From Halocaridina rubra (taxonomy: Eukaryota; Arthropoda; Malacostraca; Decapoda; Atyidae), in contig JAXCGZ010003827.1 of assembly GCA_037179515.1 (NCBI GenBank), forward strand, positions 67,501-131,500: 64,000 nucleotides of DNA, written 5' to 3'. Below are positions 1 through 12,300 of this stretch, one piece after another. The position numbers and the translations under genes were made by a program. A model generated the notes under the pieces. That model ran no database searches and was not told where the DNA came from. It saw only the letters and a program-made list of their open reading frames with translations. The stretch's first letter is position 1. The number at the start of each line of letters is the position of its first letter.

Positions 1-103
1 GATACATGACATATTCGTCACTACATTTGCGTGTCTTCAGCATTGCAGAATCACACACACACCTGTGGACAAAACAATAATCATTTCATTTCCAACTACC
101 TAC

Positions 104-182
104 CTGTGTGAGAAGGCATTCCAGAACCACCTTCAAGATGGGCTGCTCCATGATATAAGGGTTGCCCTGGCCAACACGAAAT
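104..182 (-). CDS. Possible internal exon of an unidentified minus-strand gene
   Basis: On the minus strand a 26-codon open segment (after one leading base) reads FRVGQGNPYIMEQPILKVVL and then ECLLTQ. It ends exactly at a good donor, CAG|GTAGGT, with the GT at 103-102. The upstream boundary (AAG at about 185-183) is a weak acceptor, and the reading frame stays open a little further upstream. The peptide has the look of conserved coding sequence, with hydrophobic heptad-like spacing as in alpha-helical repeat proteins. I do not recognise the family, and no neighbouring exon is visible before the left edge. It could be a chance open segment in a repeat, but composition and donor quality favour a real exon of a gene that continues off the left side. 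Confidence 0.4.
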
Positions 183-499
183 CTTGATTTGAGAAACAAA
201 TTGCACATAAGCAACAACAAAAATCACATTGATGAGTGTATGTTTGATTGCCCTGCTGTGTATGTTTAAGTTTGTCCATGTTCTTTACTTTTTTTGGGGG
301 GGGATTTTCTTATTGCTTCTGCCAATAGTATTGGCATCCTTAGTGTTTTTGCTTTGAAGAACGAATAAAGTAAATGATCAAGCAATACTACATTTCACTT
401 TACTTAATACTTGCAGTAACATATGTTAGCCACATTTAGGGGATGCTTGACAGCCTAGACCTAACTAAAGGGTGTGTTAAGGCAGGGAAAGGTTAAGAA

Positions 500-2060
500 A
501 CACTGATTTACATGAATAAGGGGGACAATGGAGACTGTAACAACTACAGAAGCAACATTTTGTTCAGAATCACTGGTAAAGCACTTGTTCTCATAATCTT
601 AATGTATTTTCGGAAACTGGCTGAAAGAGTACTCCCAGAGAGTCAGTGTGGCTTCGGGTACAGTAAATCAACCATGGACATGATCTGCTCTCTCTACAAG
701 CATCAAGAGAAATGTAGTGAGTAGGGAAAACCACTTCAAGAGGCCTTTGGGGATTTCAACAAAGCCTTCAATGCAGTCAGTAGACCAGGACTGCATGACT
801 GAATATGGTACTTGACAAAAGCAGATGTCCTCCCACATTTCTTCAACTCATCATCTTTCATTAGGACTTGAAATCCAGTCTCCAATTGATGATTCCACAT
901 TGGACAGCTTTGATATCAGAAGTGAAGTTCAGCAAGGGTGTGTTCTGGCACCCACCCTCTATGGCATCTGTTTTCTTGTTCTTCTGCAGAGTGCTTTTCC
1001 GAATATCACAGCGATTTTTACTTACTGGAGGATGGATGGCTCGCTATTCAGTTTGGTACATCTGAATGCATTAACTAAGACCAACACATCCACAGTCAGG
1101 GATTTTCTCTTCGCTGATAATGCAGCACTGGTTACCAACAGGGCATCAATGTTACAGACAATGATGAATTATCTTTCAAGGGCATGCAAAGCCTTCTTTC
1201 TTGTCATCAGTGTTAAGAAGACAGTCGTCCCTATCCAAGATAGTGCTGCTACAGGCAATGTCATACTTGACAATAAGCCACAGGAAGTTGTTGAGAATTT
1301 CTGCTACTTCTGATCCACAATCCCTTCCTCTGTGTTCCTGGATGAAGAAATAAATATCAGAATTGGCAAAGCATCAACAACTTTTTGGAAGCTCACAAGG
1401 AGAGTATGTGACTACAAAATGCTTACAAGGAAGACTAAATTTATGGTTCACAACGCATTCGTCCTCAGCACTCTGTGGAAAGGAAACCTGGATAATATAC
1501 TTATCACAAGAATAACGATGGATGGATTCGGTTTTACGTCACGAACTCCCTTTTCTACTAAGGGATAGGACGGTTGCCTTCCAATGAAGGACTTGTTTTG
1601 GCAGATGTAATCATTACCCTGAGTGTATGCCCTTACTACCCTCAGTAGTATTTTCCATCTGCAATGTCTCCAGAAGATCCTCATATCAAATGGCAAAATA
1701 AGTTCACAAAAACTGAAGTCCTTGCTCAAACACAACTTCCAAGCATGATATCCATCCTATCCAATAAAAGATTAAGATGGTTGGTGTACATCAAGAGGAT
1801 GGAAGTCAACTATATCCCCATTCAGCTGCTGCTTGGTGAGCTGGCACAAGGAGCAAGATCAAGAGGAAGATCAAAACTGAGATTCAAAGACACATGCAAG
1901 AACAGTATGATTAAATACCTCATTGACTGCAGACAATGTGAACGTAAAGCTGAGGACAACAACATCAAGATCAACATACCTACGAGAAGACTAAAATTCA
2001 GGCAGAAAATAAAGGAGAAACAGGTCCAGCCAAGTGGTTCCTTCAACACATAAAGGTTCT
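500..2060 (+). pseudogene. Decayed non-LTR retrotransposon reverse transcriptase (LINE A)
   Basis: Broken pieces of one LINE open reading frame follow each other in the right order. Near 512-724 is the block with NKGDNGDCNNYRS and RVLPESQCGFGYSKST. Near 825-1313 is the catalytic region, with QQGCVLAPTLYGI and the active-site block LFADNAALV. At 1664-2053 is the C-terminal block with LPSMISIL and RSRGRSKLRFKD. Frame changes and stops separate the blocks. The second catalytic Asp of the usual FADD box is Asn here. A SINE fragment in the opposite orientation interrupts the element at about 1530-1637, and LINE sequence resumes at about 1640. It is therefore a dead copy. The clade is not assigned with certainty. 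Confidence 0.85.
1530..1637 (-). mobile_element. tRNA-derived SINE fragment, family 1 (3' part)
   Basis: The reverse complement of this stretch matches the 3' half of the SINE at 49446-49636. Shared blocks are a GGGCAT-CACTCAGGGTAA segment, ACATCTGCCAAAACAAGTCC, and the ending CGTGACGTAAAACC. The tRNA-like head is missing. It sits inside LINE A, whose sequence continues on both sides, so the SINE inserted after the LINE. Confidence 0.8.
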
Positions 2061-2061
2061 G

Positions 2062-2304
2062 CAATAGGGTTTGCTTGTCAAAAGTAGGAAGACTCAACTA
2101 TGAGCTAAGCTGCCGAAGAAATACGGCCTAAATAAGGTATTATAACATCAAGCTGCTTTTATCGTCTGCTCAGTGGTAGGGTCGGGAAGCTACTAACACG
2201 TGTTAGTAGCTTCCTATTTATACTACTTGGTATCAAGCACAAAGTCCCCGGTTCCAACATGTCTGTCTCTATTGGAATTGGAACGACTTGTGACACATAA
2301 CATG

Positions 2305-2307
<3 letters not shown>
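2062..2307. other. Unique-looking spacer
   Basis: No gene-like signal. A short inverted repeat of CTACTAACACGTGTTAGTAG type is centred near 2203, a perfect 20-bp palindrome. Confidence 0.5.

Positions 2308-2368
<61 letters not shown>
2308..2368. repeat. (TAG)n trinucleotide microsatellite
   Basis: About 20 uninterrupted TAG units. Runs of Thr (or Ser/Val) in translated frames here come only from the repeat. Confidence 0.97.
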
Positions 2369-2583
2369 CACGGATTTTCTCCACTTCTGCAAGACTGACA
2401 CAATCAAAGGAAAAAATTATAATAAACTACATAATAATGTCATGCTTCCACATCTTATTAGTGGTTTATGTCCAGCTTCTACTTTCGTTAAAGAAATAAT
2501 AAAAACAGGTTTTTTGACCTCATTCAAAGCCAAGGTATAGTATCTGCATAATTTACTTTTAAAGATAATGCATGGGATACCAA

Positions 2584-3499
<916 letters not shown>

Positions 3500-4197
3500 G
3501 GTTACATAAGAACATAAGAATAGAGGACACTGCAACATGCCTACTGGCACACACGAGGCAGCTCCATTTTTGAATTGTATTTTCAGCATGTCTAACCTAT
3601 TCTATTCTACTCTACTTATTTATTCTATTTTTCTTTTTATGATTTTTCTAACAAGCACTAACCTATTCATACCCACCCTACCTCTGTCATATGTCTATCT
3701 AATCTACATTTGAAGGTGTCTAAGGTATTGGCATTTACTATCATACTAGGAAGCTTGTTCCATGCATCAGCTACTCTATTACCAAACCAATTTTTACCAA
3801 TTTCCCTTCTGAACCTAAATTTATCAAGCTTAAATCCATTATTACGAGTTCTGGTTTGATCATGAATTTTTAAAACTTTATTAATATCTCCCTTGTTAAT
3901 CCCTTTAAACCATTTATACACTTCAATCATATCCCCCCTAACTCTTCGCCTCTCTAGAGAATGTAGATTAAGTTTTTTTAATCTGTCCTCATATGGTAGA
4001 TTTCTGATATTGTGTATCATCTTGGTCATTCTTCGTTGCACTCTCTCCAAGGATTCAATTTCCATTCTATAATAGGGTGACCAGAATTGCACAGCATAAT
4101 CTAAATGGGGCCTAACTAATGCAAGATAGAGCTGCAAAATAACTTTTTCCGTCCTATTGCTGACGCTTCTTGAGATAAATCCTAAAATTCTGTTACC
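3500..4197 (-). mobile_element. 5'-truncated CR1-like LINE (LINE B) with open C-terminal ORF
   Basis: On the minus strand one open frame runs from about 4197 to 3667, starting NRILGFISRSVSNRTEKVIL. It contains YLALVRPHLDYAVQFWSPYY, the block after the reverse transcriptase in CR1-type LINEs (RP.LDYA..FWSP), then ERRRVRGDMIEVYKW, and ends FKCRLDRHMTEVGWV. A non-coding tail reaches about 3500, with the ACATAAGAACATAAGAA motif. The frame is uninterrupted, so this is a younger copy than the other LINEs here, but it lacks endonuclease and most of the reverse transcriptase. It is joined directly to the SINE that follows at about 4198. Confidence 0.85.
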
Positions 4198-4490
4198 CGG
4201 TCTTCTGATGGAATAATGATACCTAAATATTTATCTCATAAATGAGAGATCTTGGGTTCGAATCCAGGGCAAGGAAGAGGCTTTTGTGCATGTTTCTCAG
4301 GACCCAACTCCCACTCTTCACCAAGTAGTATAAATAGGCAACTGGCATTCTCTTGGGTAAATTTTTAGAATAGGGGATTAAAAATAAGTGTCGGAAAAAA
4401 AAACATTCTTGGTACGTCCTAACCTCACCTAGGGGAACATGTCCTCCCTAGCCGGGGGCTTCATATTCCATTAATCCCCATAACTAAAAC
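4198..4490 (+). mobile_element. tRNA-derived SINE, family 2
   Basis: A perfect RNA polymerase III B box, GGTTCGAATCC, lies at 4255-4265 inside a tRNA-like head. The body that follows runs through ACGTCCTAACCTCACCTAGG to a tail containing CATATTCCATTAATCCCCAT. The tail matches the reverse complement of 51499-51635, which supports an interspersed family. Confidence 0.8.
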
Positions 4491-5159
4491 AATACCACAC
4501 TGTTGATCGTTGTGGGTTACAGTTCAGGGATGGCATTGCTTTAAGGCCGAGCAAAAACACCCATCAAACTCAGATATGTGAATATGACTTGGCCTCAATA
4601 GTATTCATTATTCAAAGCAGAAATTATATAGTTTGCATATAACGAATTGCTTAGCACATTAATATATACTAAATTCTTTCAAGTTTTTGTAGATAAACAC
4701 AAATCTGTTTTAATGTATATTTTCAGTATTAATTATTTTATCATATTAAAGCATCATTATTTAATGAGATGGTATATTTATCCAACCTCACCCCTTTACT
4801 GTATACTGTACCACCTTAGCCAGCTGCCTGTAAAATGCCTCTGAATGCTTCCAACTTTTAGTATGTGCCTGTCAGCACTGTAAGCAGTATTATAGCATTC
4901 GTTTATTGCTGTAGGTCTCTTTGGAATTTTATTTCTATAATGTAGTCTGACTAGGCAGGGTTTATCATAAGCCAGTTGGACTTCAGGAACTATAACCCCC
5001 CTGCTTGATCTTCTGTATTGCGCTGTGCTTACTTCTGCTAATAATAGGGAGTAGTATCTCCAGGAATTAATGTTTTCAGTTAACTTTTAGGGACAAAGGA
5101 ATGATTATTATGAATTCACTGTACCAGAGAACACTGAACCCTTTATTTAACAGACTAAT
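4491..5159. other. Intergenic stretch without recognised features
   Basis: AT-rich, with many stops in all frames. Nothing supported. Confidence 0.5.
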
Positions 5160-5336
5160 AGGGGTGGACCTTGGTTCATTAAATTCGATTGTCCATTATT
5201 TTCGAAATGGGGTCTGTAGTAGCAGCATGTACGTTATGAAAAGAAAAGGGAGTAGACCTTGGTCCGTTAAATCCGATTGTCCATTGTTTCCGAAATGGGG
5301 TCTGTAGTAGCAGCATGTACGTTATGAAAAGAAAAG
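5160..5336. repeat. 88-bp tandem duplication
   Basis: Two adjacent copies with an 88-bp period share blocks such as CGATTGTCCATT, AATGGGGTCTGTAGTAGCAG and ATGTACGTTATGAAAAG. Few differences separate them, so the duplication is fairly recent. Neither copy is coding. Confidence 0.9.
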
Positions 5337-6178
5337 GAATAATACTTTTAATCAAGTTCAACATCCAGTGTGACAGTGTAAAATACCTGTACACCATAAA
5401 TATAATAAATTCAAATTTTATTTTTGTGAGTGTGTGAAAAAGAGAGAGAGGGAATATTTACTTATCCTTTAGTACACTCATTAATGGGTTTCTTTATAGA
5501 AAACATGCATATATATGGGATTTTATTATTATTTTTATTATTATTATTATTATTAATGGTATTATTATTATTATTTTTTGTTATTTCTTTTTTTTTCCAT
5601 GGTTCTTGTCCTATGATGCCACAACTGATAAATACTAATCTGCTGCTCCAGATTTAGTACACTGAATCAAAGCCTGTTACATTGGTTGTTGAGTGTTGTA
5701 GCAACTTTGCTGACAATGATGACAGAGATTACCTCTTAAAGTACAAAGAACTTTAATAAGTTGGTTAGATAAGCAGATTTTACACATATCTTTAAGTCCT
5801 TTAAACTAAGACAGTAAGAAATATAACCATGGGAGGTTTCTATGTACAGGTATATTATTTACCAGAGGATGAGGGAATATTAATGTATTTCAAAATGGCC
5901 AACTTACCTATTTTCATTTGTAAGAAGATTATTACTGCCATTCTTTGCATGGCCTCGGAGGTTAAAAAGAATAATCATACGGAAATATGAAACAAGATAT
6001 TTATTTTCATGTTTTAAAACAACACAATATAATAAGATTTAACTGAATTTGTCCTAGTATTTTGCAAATGTATATGCCACTTTGCTATCATCTGTTGCAT
6101 AAATGCTATGCATGGAAAAATCTTAGAATATCTTGCTTCTCTTGTTTATATTTTGTTTAAATTTTTAATTATTTTCAG
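5337..6178. other. Upstream region of the ChaC gene
   Basis: AT-rich with TTA/ATT simple repeats near 5520-5580. It probably holds the 5' UTR intron of the ChaC gene, because a pyrimidine tract and AG precede 6179. No promoter could be recognised. Confidence 0.4.
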
Positions 6179-6194
6179 CTTTCCTTTGTTAGTC

Positions 6195-6329
6195 ATGTGG
6201 ATATTTGGTTATGGATCCTTAACATGGAAGGTAGACTTCCCTTATTGCCAGCGAGTAACAGGCTATATCAAAGGATATGCAAGAAGATTTTGGCAAGCCA
6301 GCATTGATCATCGAGGAGTTCCTGGAAAG
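6195..6329 (+). CDS. CHAC2: ChaC coding exon 1 (shared)
   Basis: 45 codons from the initiator Met to GVPGK, with donor AAAG|GTACC. A pyrimidine-rich tract and AG end at 6178, so a 16-bp untranslated piece (6179-6194) probably precedes the ATG in this exon and an untranslated exon lies upstream. Confidence 0.92.
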
Positions 6330-9300
6330 GTACCTATATTTAGTATCATATTTTTATAAGAATAAACACACCAACCACCAGCCTGTTTCTATTTAGGCTA
6401 CATATCATACTTATTAGTGAGATGACCATGAAGGAATTTAAAAACCGTCACCATATCCCCACTAATTCTTCTAACTTTGAGTGATGGTAAGTCTAATTTC
6501 TTCAGCCTCTCTTCATAACTGAGATTGTGTATTTCTTGCACCAGTTTCGTGGGATGTATTAGAACTTTTATTAGTTTAACTATGTTCCCTTTCAAGTGTG
6601 GATTCCAAAAGAGGGCTGCATATTCAATCTTTGGCCTCACATAGGTTACATAAATATTTCTGAACATTTCCTTGTCCATGTGCCTGAAGGCTACCCTTAC
6701 ATTTGCTAAGAAAGCATATGCTGCCCTTACTGTGCCATTTATATGCAATTCTGGAGACAAATCTGCCAGTATGTTTGCTCATATATCTCTCAATCTCTGT
6801 CTCTTGAAGTTCTGCTCCTGTCTTTGAGTAGTCAAGCTTGGCCCTTTTTGCACTTGTACCCATTCTCATTACCTTACTTTTAGAAGTATTGAATTTCATT
6901 AGGCACTTTTCTGACCAGTCATGCAGAGTATTTAGGTCTTCCTGAAGTTCTCTACCATTGTTTTCGCGTCTTACTTTCTTCACAATCTTTGCATCATCTG
7001 CAAGCATATTCATGAATTAATTTATAAATTCTGGTAGGACATTTACATATACTGTACAAGGAAAAAAAATGGCCCTAAAAGTGAACCCTGTGGAACTTCG
7101 CTACTAACTCTTCTCCATTCAGACACTGAGTGTCTTATTCTAACCCTCTGTTCCCTTCCTTCAAAGTAAATTTCTATCCTGTTCTCACCATTGCTTGCAG
7201 CTTCTTATTAAGTCTTCCGTATGGGACTGTGTCAAATGCTTTCTGGAAGTCTAGGAATATGCAAGCTGCCCAGCCCTCTCTTTCCTGTAAGATTCGGTTT
7301 ACCTCATCATAAAATTTTGTGTTTTCTTAATGGTTTCTCCATAACTTTGCAAACTATGCTGGTCAAGAAAACAGGTCTATTGTTTAGAGGTGTATCCCGC
7401 CTTACCTTTTTGAAGATAGTAACCAAGTTCGCTTGTTTCCAGCATCTTGGAATCTCCCCTGCTTCCAGCGACTTTTCAAATATGATACTTTGTGCCACTG
7501 ATATATTTATACATGTGTTTCAGATTTTTAGCCTATCCTATATTAGAGCATTTTACAAGACAAAGTAAATTTGGAATAATGTAAATGAAGAAGGAATATA
7601 CAATTCCAATGAAAATGAAGTGTTAAACCTTATAATTCGCCACTCTTAAATGATATGCTAATTCGCCATTCTTAAATGATATGCTAGTAGACAAGGAACA
7701 GATGTTGAAGGTTTATCTTAACTATGCAACAGAGCAACAAAATTGCTAGTAGAGGTCAGATATGGGTGATATTGTGGTAGGAGTGGTATACTGTATATCG
7801 TATTGTGCAAACAGTATAATGCCAATTAGCCTCAGTAGGATAGTCAGCTAGGAACTTAAATATGAGATTAAAACAAAACAAACAAACAAACTTTATTTCC
7901 ATTTCATTATACAATGGGTATTCGTCTGCCGGGGCAAGCCCCAACCCCCCACTGTGGTGTCCAACCACAGCAGTTCCTGCCAGTAAACAGCTTAAACTCT
8001 CGGTCTTGGACGGGAACCGATCTTTCGTCCTCGTGAATGCGAGGCCAGCGCGTTACCACTGTACAGGGAAGGTCTTTTTGAGTTATGTGGAAAGCAGTGC
8101 TCTAGCTAGATATGCTTTGGATAATTGACCATAGAAGTACTTTTTCTAAAAGCCATGCAGTATGTTAGTCATTCAGTTAGAAAAAGAAGAGTTGATGTAG
8201 GGACTTTCACTAATTCTATTTTTATATTTGTTTGTAATAAAGGAATAACCTCTAATGACCCTTTAATAAGAAAACTAGTAATTAGAGAGGAGCTATTATA
8301 AAATCTAAAATGGGGGAAAGCTGCACTCCTGTATCTGGTGGGGTTTAAGATAGACAGATTATTTACCTCACTTTTACCCTCCCTGGATACTCAGTATGAC
8401 CAGAGGAGTTCTGCCTTGCAACCCCTAGTGCAAGAATTAAAAATGTCTAGGACAATTCATGGAACTAGGACTAATTTAATGTCCCAGTTTTCTTCTAATT
8501 TATATTAAATGTCATTGTTTTGGTTCTCTGAAGATGGTTCTAGTATAAACCAATAGCTAAATACAAATAGTCTCCTACGTACGAACGAGTTAAGTTCCAG
8601 AAGTCCATTCATAAGTAGAATTGCTCATACGTTGTGTTTAGATTAAGAAAAAAAGTACTCTACAGTACATACATATGCAGCACTGTACAGTACTCAGACT
8701 AAAGACACTTAACTACTACTTAAAACAGTACAGTAATACATACATTAATACATGGGTAGATGATGAATAGATTTTTGTTCGTATCTGCGAGTGTTTGTGA
8801 CTCGATTGTTTGTAAGTTGGGGAGCATCTGTATGCATATTTTAAGTCTAGAGAAGATACAGTGCATAATGATCAATGTTTTTCTTTTGAATTATTATTAT
8901 TATTATTATTAAGCATGTTTCAAAAGGCCTAAGAATCAATATTACGTGTAAATGGGGAATCAAAATTTATGCAATTGCCAGTTTTGAAATGCAAGGTAGT
9001 ATACACTGATAGGCAGAATTTTATATACAGTATACAGTATTTGGTAAAATTGCGATTAAATTTCAGCTTTAACAGATTAGTGATTTTGAAAAATAACTAT
9101 GAAAACATGCATACTCTGACTCTATATTTTATATATAAATGTAGTATGAATACTGTGCATATAAAATCTTTTAATTCTGAACTGAACTGATATTTCTGAA
9201 TATACCACTATGCTGTCTTTCATTATTGTTTCCAAAGAGCGTGTATATATTAGCATATCTCCAGTAATTTCTTTGATTTTAAATATTCTACCCACAGTCC

Positions 9301-12300
9301 CTGTGTTTTGACAGCAACTGGTTCATGATTGCTAATTACATTTTTGTTAAAAGCATCATCTTTTGCATAGCAAAACTAGTCAGTCATATGATAATTATGA
9401 CAGCAAGGTACTTATGCATAAGAAAAGGAAATTGTATATTTTTGAGTCTCTGTGCTTAGCATCAGAGTAACTTTCTTTGACTGAGGCATAGCCAATCTGG
9501 AATTGAATAGCTCTCTAAAAAAGACTGCTAGAATTGTTCTAGAATTTTTTTTATGTGTATAATATTCTCTTTTTCAGCCTGGAAGAGTTGTTACTTTAGT
9601 TCCTTCAGCTGATCCAGAGGTAAGAACATTGGTAAATTATTTGCTGTTTTTTTTTAAATATTAATAGAAATACTTGAAGATAATGCAGACTCATTCTTTT
9701 TTGTATTTTTCTGATTTGCTTGCAAGAGTAAATAAGAGCAATGTGTTTTAGAATTTTTGTTTTCCAGTAAATGTAATGTACTTTAACTTGGCTTAATGTT
9801 TTCATCATTGGAACTTTGGAAAAGCCTGGAATAATTTTGCATGGTATCTTTTGTCTTTGTGTTCTTTGACCATACCACCTCCCTTATAAAGGGGTTTGCA
9901 GCCTCTGTGTATAAATTGGATTTCTCTCATGTCTACCATTATCATTATGACTTAGATTGTATGCAATTAGAAACCCATACCAGAATGAGGAAGGAATAGT
10001 TTAATTTCCTTCAACAATTAATTCTGATAAATTATATTTCTTTGTGGAGGTTATATGCTGTTATTTGTCTATGACTGTACCTGCTGTAGCAATAAGAGAA
10101 TCTCGGAGTGATTGATTCTTTATACAATGTGCACTTATACAGTATTCATGTTTTTATTTGAGCTGTGTTAAATGTTATTTCTGGGGTGCAGATTCGTTTA
10201 ATTATTGATATTTTTCTTACCAGTGCATATATGACTCTCTCTGTCAGGGAATACAATTTTTTTTTATTGCAATCCCATATGAATTTTTTTCTGTTTCAGG
10301 CAAGTATTTGTGTCCTTTTTCTTTCCTTTCTTTGAGAGATCTTTAAGCTTAAGTAGTTGTGCACTTGTAGGAAATTTTTATTTTTTCTTTCATTTCTTAA
10401 GTTTGGTATTTTCTTGCTGCACATCATTCTCTTTGATATTCCTTCTCTTTTTGCTTTTGCTCTGTTTGAACCACTACTCATAGATATATAATTTTTTTAA
10501 CCATAATTTTACTGCCTTTGAGTATACAGTATGCTATTTTCATTCATAGTCCGCTGAAAGCCAGTCCATTTTGGGAGTCCTATTCAGTCATCCATATTGA
10601 GTTGGTGATTTTCCTCTTGGAAATATTCCTAAGTGGCTTTCTTTTCTCTGGCTCGGTTAGTATTTTGGAACCTCTCTATTCTTGTCAGCAGTTTTCCATG
10701 ATGAATGTCCTTTCTTGGCAGTAATGCTTTTTACAGGGTTAATAGAAAATTCTTTCCATGTACCTTTAGTGTGCTTATAAGTTCCCATTTGACCTTAGTT
10801 TCTCAACTATAAGTGTATTTTGCAAATATTTTTTCCCCTCATGTTTAAATTGGTGTTTGCTTTTGGAAATTTTATACTTGTTAAGTTGGATATTGTCGTG
10901 TTTTAGGCCTTTTGGCAACTTTTCCTAGATGGACTGGATCATCCGTGGTTTGGAGGGATGGAATCAGCCTGTCATTTTTATTGTTTATTATTCTCTTATT
11001 TCTGCCTTTTTACTTAAGCTGGTACTTTTAGTAAAAGTTTTCTTGGTGCCCTCCTTGATTAACATTGCCAGTTATAACAGTATGTTTTCTTCTACCAGTT
11101 GAGCATTTGCTATATTGGCATCCTTTGTGGGATCTGCAGATAGATTATTTACTGGGAAATATTGTCTAATGTCCAGGAAAAAAAAATTCTAACTTTATCC
11201 TCTCTGAGGCTATCCTGTTTATCCCGATGCAAGTTTTTTTCCAAGATTTCTTGGAGGTCCCCTTACCCCTCAGGATTGTCTGTGTCCCTGTCACCAGTAG
11301 CCACCCAATATGCTTATTGCCTCAATAAAATTAGGGTCTCCAAATTCCGCATCTCACCCATAGTCAATACCTTCCTCTTGAGTAGAGCAAAGGATGGTGA
11401 ACCTCCATAAGAAAAGGAGACTTCTTCTTTCGTAATTGACATACATGTGTTTTTCACATTGCACACGGAAAGTCCCTGTGGGAAAGGCATCTGGTTATCT
11501 ATGCATATAGAAGGCATTCTGCAAAAGGATTAGGGCTAAGAATGGAAATTGTTTGGTTCAAAATTTTTTTTTTCTATTGGTCACTATATTAAATATACGT
11601 ATATGTACTGTAATGTATGCATATGTAAATAGTAATCTAAGTTACACAGCATTTATTTAATAATTTGAGGTTTTAATAGCAATATAGTGTTTACTTATAC
11701 TTGTGTAGATGGGGCTCCAAAAGTTCCAGTATAAATATTCACTATTTTGTGTCACTAAATTGAAGTCGAACGATCAGACTCAGTCTGCTCTGTGATTGGT
11801 TGGCTTGTAATTGGCCAGGAGGCAGTGCTCACAGTATGTAATGGCCGTTTCAACTCACTGGTGTGGCAGTCGTAGTTCAGAGTCGCTCGTTGTGTGGGGT
11901 GTGCTCTGTTCTGTTCTGTTGTTGCTGGCCGGCTGTTGTTCTGTTTTGGTTAGTTGATATATCTTATTTGTTTAAATCATTACTATTTGTGCAAATCACT
12001 ACCTACTTCAGGTAAGGCATTTTATTTTGAGATTACATAATTTTTTTTGTTAAATGCAAGTAAATAGAGTTCTATTTACCTACGCACTTGACAAGAAACA
12101 ACATTCCACATCACTTTTTTCTCTTTACTTTCTATTTAATCATTACTAGGTCTCCAGTACTTTATTTTATCACCCTAACTTTTATTGTGAGCATGTTGCT
12201 GGAAATATTAATTCTATCCCTTTTGAAACCGAATCGGTTCAAGGTTGGCTATACCTCCACCGGAGAGAGAGAGACTTGACAAATGCATTGAAATCGGTTC

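Noticed and set aside
480..505. hAT terminus (GGTTAAGAAACACTG) just before LINE A
   Set aside because: It resembles the end of the 27403 element, but no second terminus or target duplication was found nearby.
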